Source: Crotalaria pallida
Taxonomy: Eukaryota > Streptophyta > Magnoliopsida > Fabales > Fabaceae
Direction of reading: 5' to 3'
NCBI GenBank assembly: GCA_037953625.1
Contig: CM075653.1
Span: 3,596,001-3,660,000 of the forward strand
DNA: 64,000 bases
A program made the position numbers and the translations under genes. Of the stretch, positions 32,870 through 44,429 are shown piece after piece. The number at the start of each line of letters is the position of its first letter. Positions within the stretch are counted from its first letter, which is position 1. The notes beneath the pieces are model-generated. The model worked only from the letters and a program-made list of their open reading frames with translations. It made no database searches and had not been told where the DNA came from.

Positions 32870-33110
32870 TACTATACACTATTGGTGCATCTCTTTGACT
32901 AGAAATGAGATAAATCTTAACTATGGTAACTTTATTATGGTAGATTTCCGAGATAAATTCAAAATTAAATCTTGGTTGTAGGTTATGGTTATTAGTAAAT
33001 TCACCATTATCTTTTTGGATTGATGTATGAACCCTATAAATTAAATGCTTTAAATACGTGTCTTAATCTCTTGTATTTTTGTTGGTTGGATACCTCTAGT
33101 ACTTTTTTAA
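32870..33110 (+). pseudogene. LINE remnant (3' part, after the Copia insertion)
   Basis: Continues the fragment at 25690-26684. It shows text like plant LINE tails (KIKSWL..., then a T-rich tail phrase TGTATTTTTGTTGGTTGG). The TACTA duplication marks the break. Confidence 0.6.
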
Positions 33111-34215
33111 AAAAAAATTCATCATAAAAAAAAATTATTAAATAATTCCAAAGGAATTGAATCTGGATTCTTAAATCTCTAATGTTCAAACCTTAAGAAC
33201 TTAGTATCCGATAGTTACCTCTTCCTCAACCGATAAAATTAAGTATTTACTAAAATAAAAAACAAAATACTAGTAATGGGTATGCAATTTTTGGAATGAG
33301 CATATGATTACTAATTTTGGACAAGAACTTAGTGGGAGATAATATAACATGTTCTGTTCCTGTTAAAGTGGCCACGATAAGTTGACATGCCCAAACTATT
33401 GAGATGACAGCTTTATTATTTATATTTGTTTATTGTTATATATAACATACGATTTAGCAGTATCCATTATCATTGTGTGGAGCATATGAAATTATTACTG
33501 GAAATTTGCCCATGTCCAAAGTTAAAACGCTACTCCATATCTAATTTCAAAATCTCAACATTATATTATGAGAAACCGACGCCTTCTGCCTTGCCAACTC
33601 ATCTTTGATTCACAATTTTACAAACATTATATTTGTTAAAAGAGGGTAATAAAAAAATTTTGGACTAGATTGATTTTCTTAAGTGGGATGTTTACTGTAC
33701 ACCCTTACCGAAATGTTTCCCATTGATGCTTAAAACAGGCCTTAATCTTCGTTGTGATCTACTCCAAAATGAGTAAGGCACGCCACCACCTTTTGAAAAG
33801 TGTAATTGACGCTTCACAAATTAATATGGTTGAATTTAAACTAAATTTTAAGTAGGATATAATAATAGAGCTATGTTATTTGTACTTATGTTATTTGCAC
33901 TTATGTTATTTTTATATAAGATATTCAAATATAAATAGATTATAATTTTAACATATTATAATCAAAGAACAAACAATTATAATCTTATTTTATCGACTAT
34001 TCCAAATAAGCACTCAATGATTTATATTGATGCTCCAAAATGCAAAGTGAACCACCCTTAGCTTGTTATATTACATGGGGTTTTATTTTCCACAAGAATA
34101 ATAATTATGTCATAATCATTATTATATATAATTTTTTTTTTGGCTATTATGGTTTTGGCTATTACATGGGTTTCATTCATTTTAGTTATTTTTTTTTATT
34201 TATAGTTTTAATCCC
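33111..34215. other. AT-rich intergenic DNA
   Basis: No gene or bounded element recognised. The phrase TATGTTATTTGCACT is tandemly repeated at about 33872-33905. Confidence 0.4.
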
Positions 34216-34677
34216 TAAAAGTTCAGCTTGTTTGATTTTAATTTAGTCCCTAAAAGTTATTTTGACCGGGACTAGTCCTTAATTTTTTAAACATTTTGGT
34301 TTTGCTCCCATCCGTTAGAAAAAACCAATTATTTGTTGACGTAGTTAATGGAAACTCATATCAACAGTTACGTGGTGTGAGATAACGCCAAATAAGTATT
34401 GTAAAATGTATGATTCAGGTCTATAAACGCAACATTATGCGTATGAGACCATTTTGCATATGTGACCATTTTGTGTCTTTAGATCTATATCATCCACGTC
34501 ATATCACTTCGACACCTCACACTACGTGACTGCTTATATGGTGTTTCGCTAGCCACATTGGTAAATAACAATTTTTCTATAATAGAGTGGATCAAAACCA
34601 AAATGTTTGAAAAATTAAAGATCAGTCCCGGTCAAAATAACTTATAGAGACTAAAACCAAAATACGCTGAACTTTTA
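34216..34677. repeat. Foldback element, about 90-bp inverted ends
   Basis: The left arm contains TTATTTTGACCGGGACTAGT, then AAACATTTTGGTTTTG. The right arm reversed contains TTATTTTGACCGGGACTGAT and the same second phrase. Outer ends TAAAAGTTCAGC. The core is non-coding. Confidence 0.75.
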
Positions 34678-34794
34678 TACGAGTATGCTTTATTGTAGTT
34701 AGAAAATTAAAATACCTAAATCATTTGATGAGGCTACTATTGCGTATATCTATAGTATTTTTTATATTAAAACTTAGATGCAAATATTTTTTTA

Positions 34795-35010
34795 TTTAAG
34801 TTTTCAATCTTTAGATTTATGTGTTCTTTTAAAATTGATTCTTGATTTTTTTAATGTTTTAGATTCTTGAATATTGTTTAAATATTTAAAAATATTATTT
34901 TGTCACTTAAATAATAATATGATCAATAATAATGTGTCATATTATATTCTTTAAAATATTAATTCTAAAAAAACACCTAAATTCAAGAATTAAAAACATT
35001 AATAAATTTA
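34795..35010. repeat. Degenerate foldback element
   Basis: The left arm (CTTGATTTTTTTAATGTTTT and TGTGTTCTTTTAA) pairs with the right arm (CACCTAAATTCAAGAATTAA, then AAACATTAA). Same general layout as 43718-44228, but weaker. Confidence 0.4.
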
Positions 35011-35039
35011 ATTTTTTTTACCCAAATATACATACCTAA

Positions 35040-35296
35040 GTCTGATCTGTCCTAATACATATTTCAGGAAGGAAAAAAAAGGTCTGTCCTAATAGCAAAT
35101 TCACATGCATTAGGTCGCAATTGTAACACGTGTCATGAGGGCAATGGCAATGCCTCTCCCAATGCAATGACATTTTCATCGAATACAGACTTGAAAGTTG
35201 AGACATGTAACAAGAGTAGACATACACCGTATCACACTATCAGGTCACACTACCAGCTTGCAAGTTGCAACTTTCTCACCTTTCCAAAAAAAAAAA

Positions 35297-35328
<32 letters not shown>

Positions 35329-35645
35329 TTTGCCCACCTAAACTTGGTCAGCTTAATTGGATAGTTTTGAAATACTTCGAATCAAATTTGAATTAAACTT
35401 TAAATCAATTTATTTTTTTAGATTTGAGGTTACGAACTGAACAATTCTTAATTTTAAAATAGTTCAAATTGTTATATAGAATAATGATTAATTTTTTTAC
35501 AAAATATATTATTACATAAAAATTATGCTAATAAATAAATTTTTCTTGATACAAATCATACATAATTATCATTTTGTATTTTATCTTTACAATTTTATCT
35601 ATCTTTTTCTTTCTTCATTTCTTTCTATTTTAAATTCTTTATCTA

Positions 35646-35676
<31 letters not shown>

Positions 35677-38649
35677 TTTTCTAGATTTTACTTTTTTTTA
35701 CATGCTTAAAACTCTTCATCTTTATGCATAATGACTTTGGTGGGTTATCTCAAATATTTTCTTAATCACTACATTCATTTCCGAATATTTTTTCACGTCT
35801 TAATTTAAATATATTTTTTAATATTACTTTTTAATTCAAGTATTTGTGAAAATTTAAAAAAAAATAATTTTAACTTATATATATTACTTTATATTATCAA
35901 GGCAGTTTACGAGCAAATGAGCCGAATTATATTGGGCTCAAGTTCAATTCGTTTATTTAACGAACTCAAATTTCATCAGTTTAAGTTCGGTTCATTAATT
36001 TATGAGTCAAGTTCACGAGCTACTTAACGAAACGACTATCAAATAAATTTTGAGTTGATCGATTCATTTCCAGCCCTAATGAAACCTCAAACTCATCATT
36101 TAATTAAATTTGATTAGCATAAATAAAAAGTTAATGAAAATGGAAAAAAAAACAATTGCATAGAATGAGTTCAGTCAAATGGAATTTGGAAATGGAAAAA
36201 AATTATTTATTGAATAGTATAGCTAAGGTAAAAAAGTGTTATACATTAACAATCTCATTTTTTTATAAAATATTTTTAAAAAGGTATTTAATTTTTTTTC
36301 CAGATATTATCATTATTTTATAGGTTAATATTTTACTCATTTTGTTAAAAAATTGAAAAATCAAAGAAATTAATAATTAATGCAATTCATTAATTACAAA
36401 TAGAAATTATACATATTTGTATTATTGTTCTCTTTCACTATTAATAAATCACATATTTTATTTTCTAATAATTTAGTGTGTCTTTTCTTAATTACTTAAT
36501 CATAAACATCATATATCATTTTAAGAGATTTGATTTATTATTTTTACTTCAATTTGGGATAATTTTTTTTTAAACCAAAATACGGAATGGAGGGAGTATT
36601 TGCTTAAATTTTATCAGAAAATTAGAGAAAAATGAAGAATTGAAATTTATTTTTTTCCAATAAAAAAATATGAAATAAGAGTTTTTTTAGGGTATATGTC
36701 CACTAATAATTGTTGAAGAATAAAAAAGAAGATTTCCTAAGAAAAATCAATATCACACTTTCGTTTTTGGATGTTTGCTGAATGACACCATTAAGATAAT
36801 TACCATTTTTTTACCTCAAAAAGATAATTACCATTTTACTTTTTGGTGGAAAACAAAACAAAAATATCATTTTTACACTTGATATCTTCATGTTTTAATC
36901 CATAATTATCTAGCATAAGTTATACATAAAGGTGAATGTAATATATCCTTTCAAAATAAATTGATATGTTAAAGAGGCATTAAATGATTATGGAATAATG
37001 CAAATTTTGTAGGTATGATCTAATATGATAATAGTATAACTTTTAATGCAACTGTAAATTTTATGAAGGAAAAAAAAAACAAGATTAGAAGTTGTTGAAG
37101 ATGAAGAAATGCTTCTTTATGTAGTTTTACATCTGTATGTATGTGTAGATAAATCTTTCTTCTGATTATTAACTTAACGGTACTCTTAAAAAATTTAGTC
37201 CCTAGCTATCGTGGGTTGTTGTTGTTAGCATGAATGTTGGTTTTGAATTTGGTTTCTATGATGTGTTGCCATTTTGGATTTATTCCTCTTTATTATGAAT
37301 TTATGAAAATGTTTTGGAATTCGACAAATGCAATGTATATCAATTTTGGATTTTGTTTTTAAAATTTTTATCACATCAACATTTCATAGACTCCAACTAT
37401 TAAGAATGACTAAAATCATAATGAGCAAGCTTTTAAGGATATGGCAACAACACTTATATATCAAATATTGGACATATTAACACATTCAATTCAACAAATA
37501 ATCAACAAGTCATAAATCATTTCTCAAATAATTCAAATAATGCATAAATCACAACTCAACATGTAAAAATCATTTCTTGTACAAATTAATCTTGGTTCAG
37601 TGTTTTTTTAGCAAGTATTCATCATTTTAAGTTTGCTAAAATCAAGTTTTGGACTTTTACTCGCCCCAAGTCAGTTTTCATCAATTTCAAATTCCATTAT
37701 TGATTTTTGCCCTTGAACTCCAAAGAGTTCCTATATTTTTAGTCATTCAATTATTATTCTAGCAAGTTGGTTAACTTCTCCCTTACCAATACAAGGTAGT
37801 TGAACAGATTCAAGGCTGTAAAGAGTGGGTTTGGAACGAAAACACACGACAACAACTCTGCTGTAGAACACCAATTCAGCTTCACTAACAGACTGACTTC
37901 CCCAGGGATTTTGAGTGAGTATTATTTGTCATTAAAAATAAGAAAACTTAGTTAAAACATAAATTAGGATATGTTAACTCAAGATTAAAACAAGTTTTAG
38001 GTTTTGAGGTACCCTGAGCTTACCACGAAACACATTGAAGAACTTGGGTGTTTGAATCGGGTTTCTGGTTTTATGATTCACAAAGGTAACTTTATCAGCT
38101 TCAAACTTGATCTATAGTGAATGGATTCGAGTGGTTCTAGTTTCTATATCAAGAAGGGATATAGAACTTCAAACGTGTATAGGTTTTGTGGCTTAAAGTA
38201 GTTTGGAGAGCTAAGGAAGAACGAAGAGAGCAAAGTTTACACTAGAAAACTGAAGTATTTGAGACACAACAAGGGGTTTTTGATCAATATGAGGCAAAAC
38301 CTTGGATTGCTTAGCCTCAAATCAACACCCAACTTGGATAAAAACGCGTTGAACCCTTGTCAAATCACTCAAAAGTGCCTCAATCTGTAATCGGTTGTCG
38401 ACTTTCGGTAATCGATTATGACCAAAAATTTAAATATTTAAAATATTATAATTTATTCATTTCCCTCCAAAATGATTAATATACTATTTTAATTCTAAAA
38501 TTAATTAAAAAATCATTAAAAACTCTAAAAATTATTTTAATTGACATTTCCTTATTTATTTACATATTTCAAAACAATATTTACATACTGTATTTATAAA
38601 TTCAGGGATAATTCCTGTGGATGTTACAAAAATGGATATGCCTTAGCTC
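35040..38649. other. AT-rich intergenic DNA with simple repeats
   Basis: Holds a long A run (35286-35312), a (CT)n microsatellite (35647-35668) and a GTAATCGATTATG-type phrase at about 38400. No gene supportable. 37800-38440 is less AT-rich and non-repetitive by eye and could be an old LTR, but no partner is in the window. Confidence 0.4.
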
Positions 38650-39175
38650 CCACAACACATTTCAGCTATATATGATCTGCAACCACCAAAAGTTGCAGAA
38701 GCAAAGTGCTTAGAATGGGCAATGTTGCTTGCATAGAACGGAGATGCACGCGTTGGGAGACCCCTGCCCACAAAGTAGAGTTCCGTAGGGTCGGGGTGGA
38801 TTTAGTTGGGCCGCCAAAGTGCAAAAGCCCAGACACCACCTGCGAAAGAAAAAAAAAAGCAAAAAAAAAAAAGAATGGGCAATGTTGCTTGCATATGATA
38901 TGTGCTTTACCAAAGTCATTTTTGAGTCAAACTGTCTTAATCTTGTCCAGTTTTGGAAGAAGGATAAAAGGGGCTTCGACTATTTTGATGAAGTGATCGG
39001 AGATAGCAAATGTCTCTTGCCACTTTTTCAATCGTGTTATCTTAGCCATGTACCATGCTTTTGTAATTTTGTAGCAGTTAAACTAGCAAAGTTATTTGCC
39101 AATGTTAGGGATATGTATGTATTGGTTGGAGGATGGATATATATATATACCGCTGGAAATAATTTCCTCTTTTAA
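38650..39175 (+). pseudogene. RNase H-like (RVT_3, PF13456-type) fragment, interrupted by a SINE
   Basis: With the SINE and one target copy set aside, one frame reads from about 38665 to the stop at 39173. It resembles the RNase H domain found at the ends of plant LINEs and in stand-alone genes: VAEAKCLEWAML, then KVIFESNCLNLV, then SHVPCFCNFVAVKLAKLF. The position normally Asp in 'ESDC' is Asn here, which would remove a catalytic acid. No start codon or upstream domain is seen. Confidence 0.65.
38736..38872 (+). repeat. SINE, probably 5' truncated
   Basis: 137 bp ending in A-rich tracts (38847-38872), flanked by an exact 23-bp duplication (38713-38735 and 38873-38895). The 3' body GGGTGGATTTAGTTGGG followed by CAGACACCACCTGCG is like SINE bodies I know from legumes. 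No clear A and B boxes, so the head is likely lost. Confidence 0.8.
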
Positions 39176-39192
39176 GCCCGGATGTTTTGATT

Positions 39193-39410
39193 TTTGTTTA
39201 TCTGTATTCTTTGACCAATATCACAGGTGTCCTCAAGAGCACCCTTAATACCATGGAATCTTTGAGACTAATCTTGCACGAGGTCACATCCTATGTCTCT
39301 CCCAGCAGGATATTTTAACTAGGAATCGAACCTGAGACTACAAGTCTCAGCCCCCCTTCCCACGTTCTCAAGTGTCTGGATCGCACCATTTGAACCAACT
39401 CTAATTGTTA
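39193..39410 (-). repeat. Full-length tRNA-derived SINE
   Basis: Flanked by the 12-bp duplication GATGTTTTGATT (39181-39192 and 39411-39422). On the minus strand it starts with an A-box-like TGGTTCAAATGG, then a B box GGTTCGATTCC, then the body shared with 14909-15030, and ends in an A-rich tail. The promoter boxes are spaced as in tRNA genes. Confidence 0.85.
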
Positions 39411-39422
39411 GATGTTTTGATT

Positions 39423-40692
39423 CATAATTCTTAATAAAATATCCCACAATAAAAAAAAAAAGGATTTTGATCAATTTTTTTACTATAAAAACAAAAATAA
39501 AAAAACAAAAAACCTTCAGTTTACTATAATTAAAAACATATTTAACTCAAAATTATCATAGATATCTTAAAATTCTATATATCATTTTTTTATAAGCAAA
39601 TAAAGATTTTATTCCAACACAAAGAATCTATCTAAACATCATAGTATACATGAATCCCACCTTCTAAGGTTTAAATTCTATATATTAATCTTATTATTCT
39701 ATAGTAAAATGTAACTATGGTGGTTTTTTATTTGAGTGCCCAAACCAATTGGTCGTGAGGTAATGAGTTTATTTATTTAATTTGATTAAAGAAAATCAGC
39801 CTATCATATACTTCCCAGTGCATCGGACAGATAGGATCTTCTCTTTTCATTAACCTAACTATTTCCTGCCCTTTTCTTATTAGGCAGAAAAGAAACATAC
39901 TGGAACAAATGGAATACTGTAATTGATTTAAACATTAAAATTAGTGATCCAAATCCTGCATTGGACCACACGATAATGCATTTTTATTACTTAATTATTT
40001 CCTTTTTCATTTTAATTTGAAAATAATTAAAGAGAAACCGAGTTAAATATGCAAAAGTATTGCCATTGATATGAGAACCCAGAGATATGGCACAAAAACT
40101 ATAATCCAACTGTCCAAAAGGATCATGGTCACGGGAGGCAAAATATAATTAATTTTCTTAAGCTACTTGAAAGAACCTTTTATCTCATGGAATATATTTT
40201 TCGTTAGCTATAATCTTCAATCTTTTCGCAAAGTAGATGCCTTGCATGACTTTAGGCATTTACCAACATATATTAATTGTTCACACTATTGTTGACATAT
40301 TAAAGGAAGTGAAATAGAGAAAATGTTCTAGTTGAATATTTTATAGTGAACTTCCTTTAGGTTCAAAAAAAAAAAAAAGGTCACAACTCGTTTCCTTAAA
40401 GTAATGTAATGTTTAGGGCTCTTTTATATATATATAAGTAATGTTTAGGGCTCGTGAATAACAAAAATATAGGTTGGAATAGTTTTATCTCTCTCGCGAG
40501 TTGCTATTTCAATACCGATAAGGCGATAATGGCGTAGAAAAAGCTAGAAATCAAATTTTACATATTTTGTTAGGATCTTTGTATGTATTGAGTGAATTTT
40601 TTTTTTAATAATATGGTATTTAAGTGATTATGTTCTCCCACCTAATAAATTAATTTTTTGAATTTCAATAATCTTAGAGATTAATGGGTATA
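39423..40692. other. AT-rich intergenic DNA
   Basis: No gene. TAATGTTTAGGGCTC is duplicated at about 40407 and 40440, with a (TA)n between the copies. Confidence 0.4.
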
Positions 40693-40848
40693 TATGCACT
40701 CACGGTGTAAAGTTTTTTACACCATCAATTCATCATCCACCATTCATTTGTAATACTTTAATCTAAAAATCAACTACCATAAATGAATGAATGATGGACG
40801 ATACACTGATGATGTAAAAAAAAAAACATTTACACTGTCTGTACATTC
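40693..40848. repeat. MITE, foldback family A (copy 3)
   Basis: The cleanest copy: GGTGTAAAGTTTTTTACACC, then TCATCATCCACCATTCATT, mirrored by AATGAATGATGGACGATACA and TTTACACTGTCTGTAC. Confidence 0.7.
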
Positions 40849-42216
40849 TCCATTTTCTCATAATCTTATATGCTTAAATTCTAACATATCTTTTCATGAT
40901 TTGTGAAGGAGGAACATATCTTGATACACCGTTAACCTCAATGTATATAATACTCTGTATACAAACATCATATGTTGACATAAAAATAATCTCATAACCT
41001 TGCTACTAATATCACATGCCAATTTTTTTCTTGCATATCATATATATTTCAGAACATACATCACTATTTATTATATTTTCATTTTTATATAATAGTAGTG
41101 TGGTTGTGAAATTCTAAAATTTAGGTAAATTTGTGAAATTTTGGTAAATTCGAATCGTAAATCTAGCTTATAAAAACATAAGAGTTTATAGATCTCAAAA
41201 TTATTAGTTAATACTCCATCTGTCTTAAAAAGATAATAAAAAAAATGTAAAAATAAAAAAATAAAGAAACATGTATTTAATGGTTTGTCTAACAAACCAA
41301 CCAATTATTATCGGACAATGAATTTAAAATATGATGAATTTTTAAGCTTTTTCATTAATTATTTTAATTTTAGATTAAGATAAAAAAATTTATCATTTTT
41401 TACCACATCCTTATGGGATCGATGGAGTAACATATTTTAGGATATAAAAATATCTTAAAGTCTTACCCAAAATTAATTTTAAACATTATAACATTATAAT
41501 AAATAAAATGAAAATAAAAATTATAATCATAGCACAATATTTCCCTTAAGCTGTTATAAGATTTTAGTCGATCGTCTACTTTATTTTATACTTTGATGCA
41601 AAAATACAAAAAATAACACTGAAAATTAAAATTAACTTTATAAATTTATTGTATATGGTAAGATATAGGTAATTCAACTTTATTGTTAGACTATAATGAA
41701 AAATAAATTATTTTTTGAGACAAAATTGTGCGTAAATATATACTTATAAACTTGAAAGTCAACTTGAAAATTTGTCAATTTTATTATTATTACTATTATT
41801 GAAAGTTTGTCAATTTTATTAAAATTTATTTGATCTTGCACATCGATCTTTACCAAAATAAAATTTAAACATGATGAGAGTTAACAACCATAAATAGTAT
41901 ATTGCCTATAGTCGATGAGAATCACTCAAATACGTATTTTTTTTGTTGTTTGCGTATTTATGAGCTGGTAATCTACAAATAAATTGTCATAATGTTCAAC
42001 CATATTCAAAAAGAGTGAGACTGTGAGAGTAAAAGATACCATTCGAGATTAGAGTTTTCCTTATCATTATTATGGTAAAATAATTAAAAAGATCGATTGT
42101 TTGTTAGTAGTAATGCGTAAATGCATGTGTGCACGCGTGTGGTTACCATATTAGCATTGTTTGACTAAACGGAGGAGAGGCCACCATCAAAGTTTGATAG
42201 AATTTTCTTAAGATAC
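40849..42216. other. AT-rich intergenic DNA
   Basis: Nothing recognised beyond A/T-rich low-complexity text. Confidence 0.4.
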
Positions 42217-42519
42217 TGATATTTTTTGTTCCTTAATATAAGTCACTTTTACTTAATTCACAAAGATTAAAAAAAGTAATTATTACTCTCAAATTTATCA
42301 AAAAAATATGTTGTCATTCCAAGGTTATTCTTATTTAAAACTTTATAACTCTATTCATTTATCTTTCTATTGTAATTATTACCCTATCACCCCTAAGCAA
42401 TTATGAGGGGTGTATTTGGAATAAACTCTTTAATACTGTTTAGATATTCTAAAACGACTTATAAAAAGGGACACCAATTCTACCAAAATTGTGCCCTATA
42501 TTAAAGGAAACAGAGAGTA
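42217..42519. repeat. CTCC/TATAAGTCACTTTT-family MITE candidate
   Basis: Left AATATAAGTCACTTTTACTT and inner right CGACTTATAAAAAGGGACAC carry the family's inverted phrase. Resembles 23128-23462. Confidence 0.45.
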
Positions 42520-42598
42520 TAACATATTATTAAGCTTAATGAGAACCATTCCTTTATGACCATCCAATGGATCTGGCAAATACTATTTTTCTTTTTTA

Positions 42599-42832
42599 TC
42601 TATATTATTATATAAAGCAAACACTGTTTTAGGTTTGTACATAATTTTGTTATGCCCAAAATGCCCTTATCATAATACTAATTTACAAAAATGACAAATA
42701 TACGAAGAAACTCCCAACCATAACTGTTACTTCCTTAAAAAAACTGCCCAATGGAAAGCTTCACTGCAGAAGAAAAAAAAACTGTCTCTACTACCATTTA
42801 TACCCGTGCACCGCACGGGGTGTGTTCTCTAG
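42599..42832 (+). mobile_element. Short non-autonomous Helitron
   Basis: Begins TCTATATTATTATATAAAGC after A. Near the 3' end is a perfect 7-bp stem hairpin CCCGTGC-ACC-GCACGGG, then GTGTGTTCT and the terminal CTAG, followed by T. TC start, CTRR end, the hairpin about 10 nt before the end and insertion between A and T are the Helitron rules. 234 bp, non-coding. Confidence 0.85.
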
Positions 42833-43043
42833 TATATTATAATATGGAGTATACTTGAAGCCCACGACCGAATGAGAATATAAATATATTAGTATTAATA
42901 TTTGCATCTATTAAGAAAAGCTAATTAGCTAATGGTGGAATAACTATGTTTGATCAAATTCTTAATACACCCCACTTTTAAGCTGATATGTTTCACGGAG
43001 CTTAGGCAAGAAAACAAGTTCTTTAATTTTGACCTTTTCCTTT

Positions 43044-43498
43044 TAGCCCCCATCCATTACTCTTTGGTTCCCAGTTGCCCTAAATTTATCGACTTTACGG
43101 AGGCAGAAGATGATTTTCGATTTTTAAAAGGCGAAAACTATTTTAATTTACTACCGATTTGTATAAGGCGGAAGAATTACCGACTAATTAAAAGCGAAAA
43201 TACTTCCGCCTTTTAAGAAGCGGAACAATTAAAATGTTGAAACATTAGAAATGCGTGTCCTTCCGTGAACCCTCCACCTCCCTTTTGTACGTGAATGAAC
43301 GGAGGGACAATTTTGGTATTATAACAAATTTTTAATGTTTCCGACTGATGAAAGGCGGAATACTCTATTTTATCTACGACTTTGGAAAGGCGGAAGATAA
43401 TATGACTTGCATAAGACGGAAATTGTTTTATTTTGTTTCCGCCTTGTTTCAAGCGGAAAAAGTAATGGGGGCCAACAAGTAATGGGTGGGGGTCAAAA
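43044..43498. repeat. Candidate DNA transposon rich in AAGGCGGAA motifs
   Basis: Inverted ends: AGCCCCCATCCATTACTCTT on the left and, reversed, GACCCCCACCCATTACTTGT on the right. Between them AAGGCGGAA-like words on both strands occur repeatedly (43110-43220 and 43345-43455), sparing the centre. A subterminal motif cluster of this kind is usual for transposase binding. I found no target duplication and no ORF. Confidence 0.5.
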
Positions 43499-43717
43499 AT
43501 AAAAAATCTTAATTTTAGTTCATTATCAACTCCTGAAATGGAGTTCTAATTTTTTTTTTAATAAAAAAAATATAATACATACTTGTAGTGGTAGGGTTTT
43601 TCTAGACAAAACAAACACAAAAAGAAATTTTTAAAAAAAAAAAATTTAAATAGAGGTTAAAATGAATTTTTCAAATAATATATTCAGATTTCTAATATAA
43701 CTTTACGACTTATTAAT

Positions 43718-44228
43718 TAACTTTTTAGTGCCTGAATTTAGATGTTCTTTTGTAATTAGTTCTTAAACTTTTTTTCGATGTTTTGGATCCCTGAACTTAG
43801 TTTAATTTTTTGAAATGGTCCTTTTGTATATAGCCGATGACATAATACATCACTTTCACAATATTGACGAGCGATGTGTTATGTAGCGTCACGTGATACT
43901 ACATGATTTTTTTATTAAAAAAATCGTCTTTTTAAAAAAAATTATTAAAAGATTCAATTTTCTTTGAGAAAATACAATTTTTATTTATTTTTAATAAATT
44001 TGAATTTTTGATTTTTTTTTTTAAATTTAAAAAATTCATGTGGCATCATTTGACATGTTACTTATTGATGTGGAGAAGGTGACGTGACATGTCCTCGATT
44101 ATATCACCACTTAAAGTGATGAAATGACCATTTTCAAAATTTTAGCAAAGGTTAGGGACTCAAAGCATCGAAAAAAAATTGAATGACCAATTCCAAAAGA
44201 GCACCTAAGTTCAGGGATTAAAAACTTA
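43718..44228. repeat. Foldback element
   Basis: The left arm (CTGAATTTAGATGTTCTTTT, then TCGATGTTTTGGATCCCTGA) mirrors the right arm (CAAAGCATCGAAAAAAAATT, then AAGAGCACCTAAGTTCAGG). The centre is non-coding. Confidence 0.65.
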
Positions 44229-44429
44229 AATAAGCCTAACTTTACCTATCATTTCAATATCTTATTTCATTAGACATGTCACCTATATTTTGTTGATAAT
44301 TTTTAACCATATACAATTACTTTTTTTTTTTTATAAGACGTATAAACTTACGTTTGCTTCTTGTTAATGCTATTTATTTATATCTTAATACATGTGCATT
44401 AATCCAAAAAAAAACTAATGAATTATACT

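Noticed and set aside
34981..35340. Processed pseudogene suggested by the long A run at 35286
   Set aside because: No coding text upstream and no flanking duplication found; probably a simple repeat.
38846..38872. SINE at 38736-38872 as a retroposed host small RNA
   Set aside because: The body resembles known SINE 3' regions more than any structural RNA I know, and no tRNA, U or 5S signature is visible.
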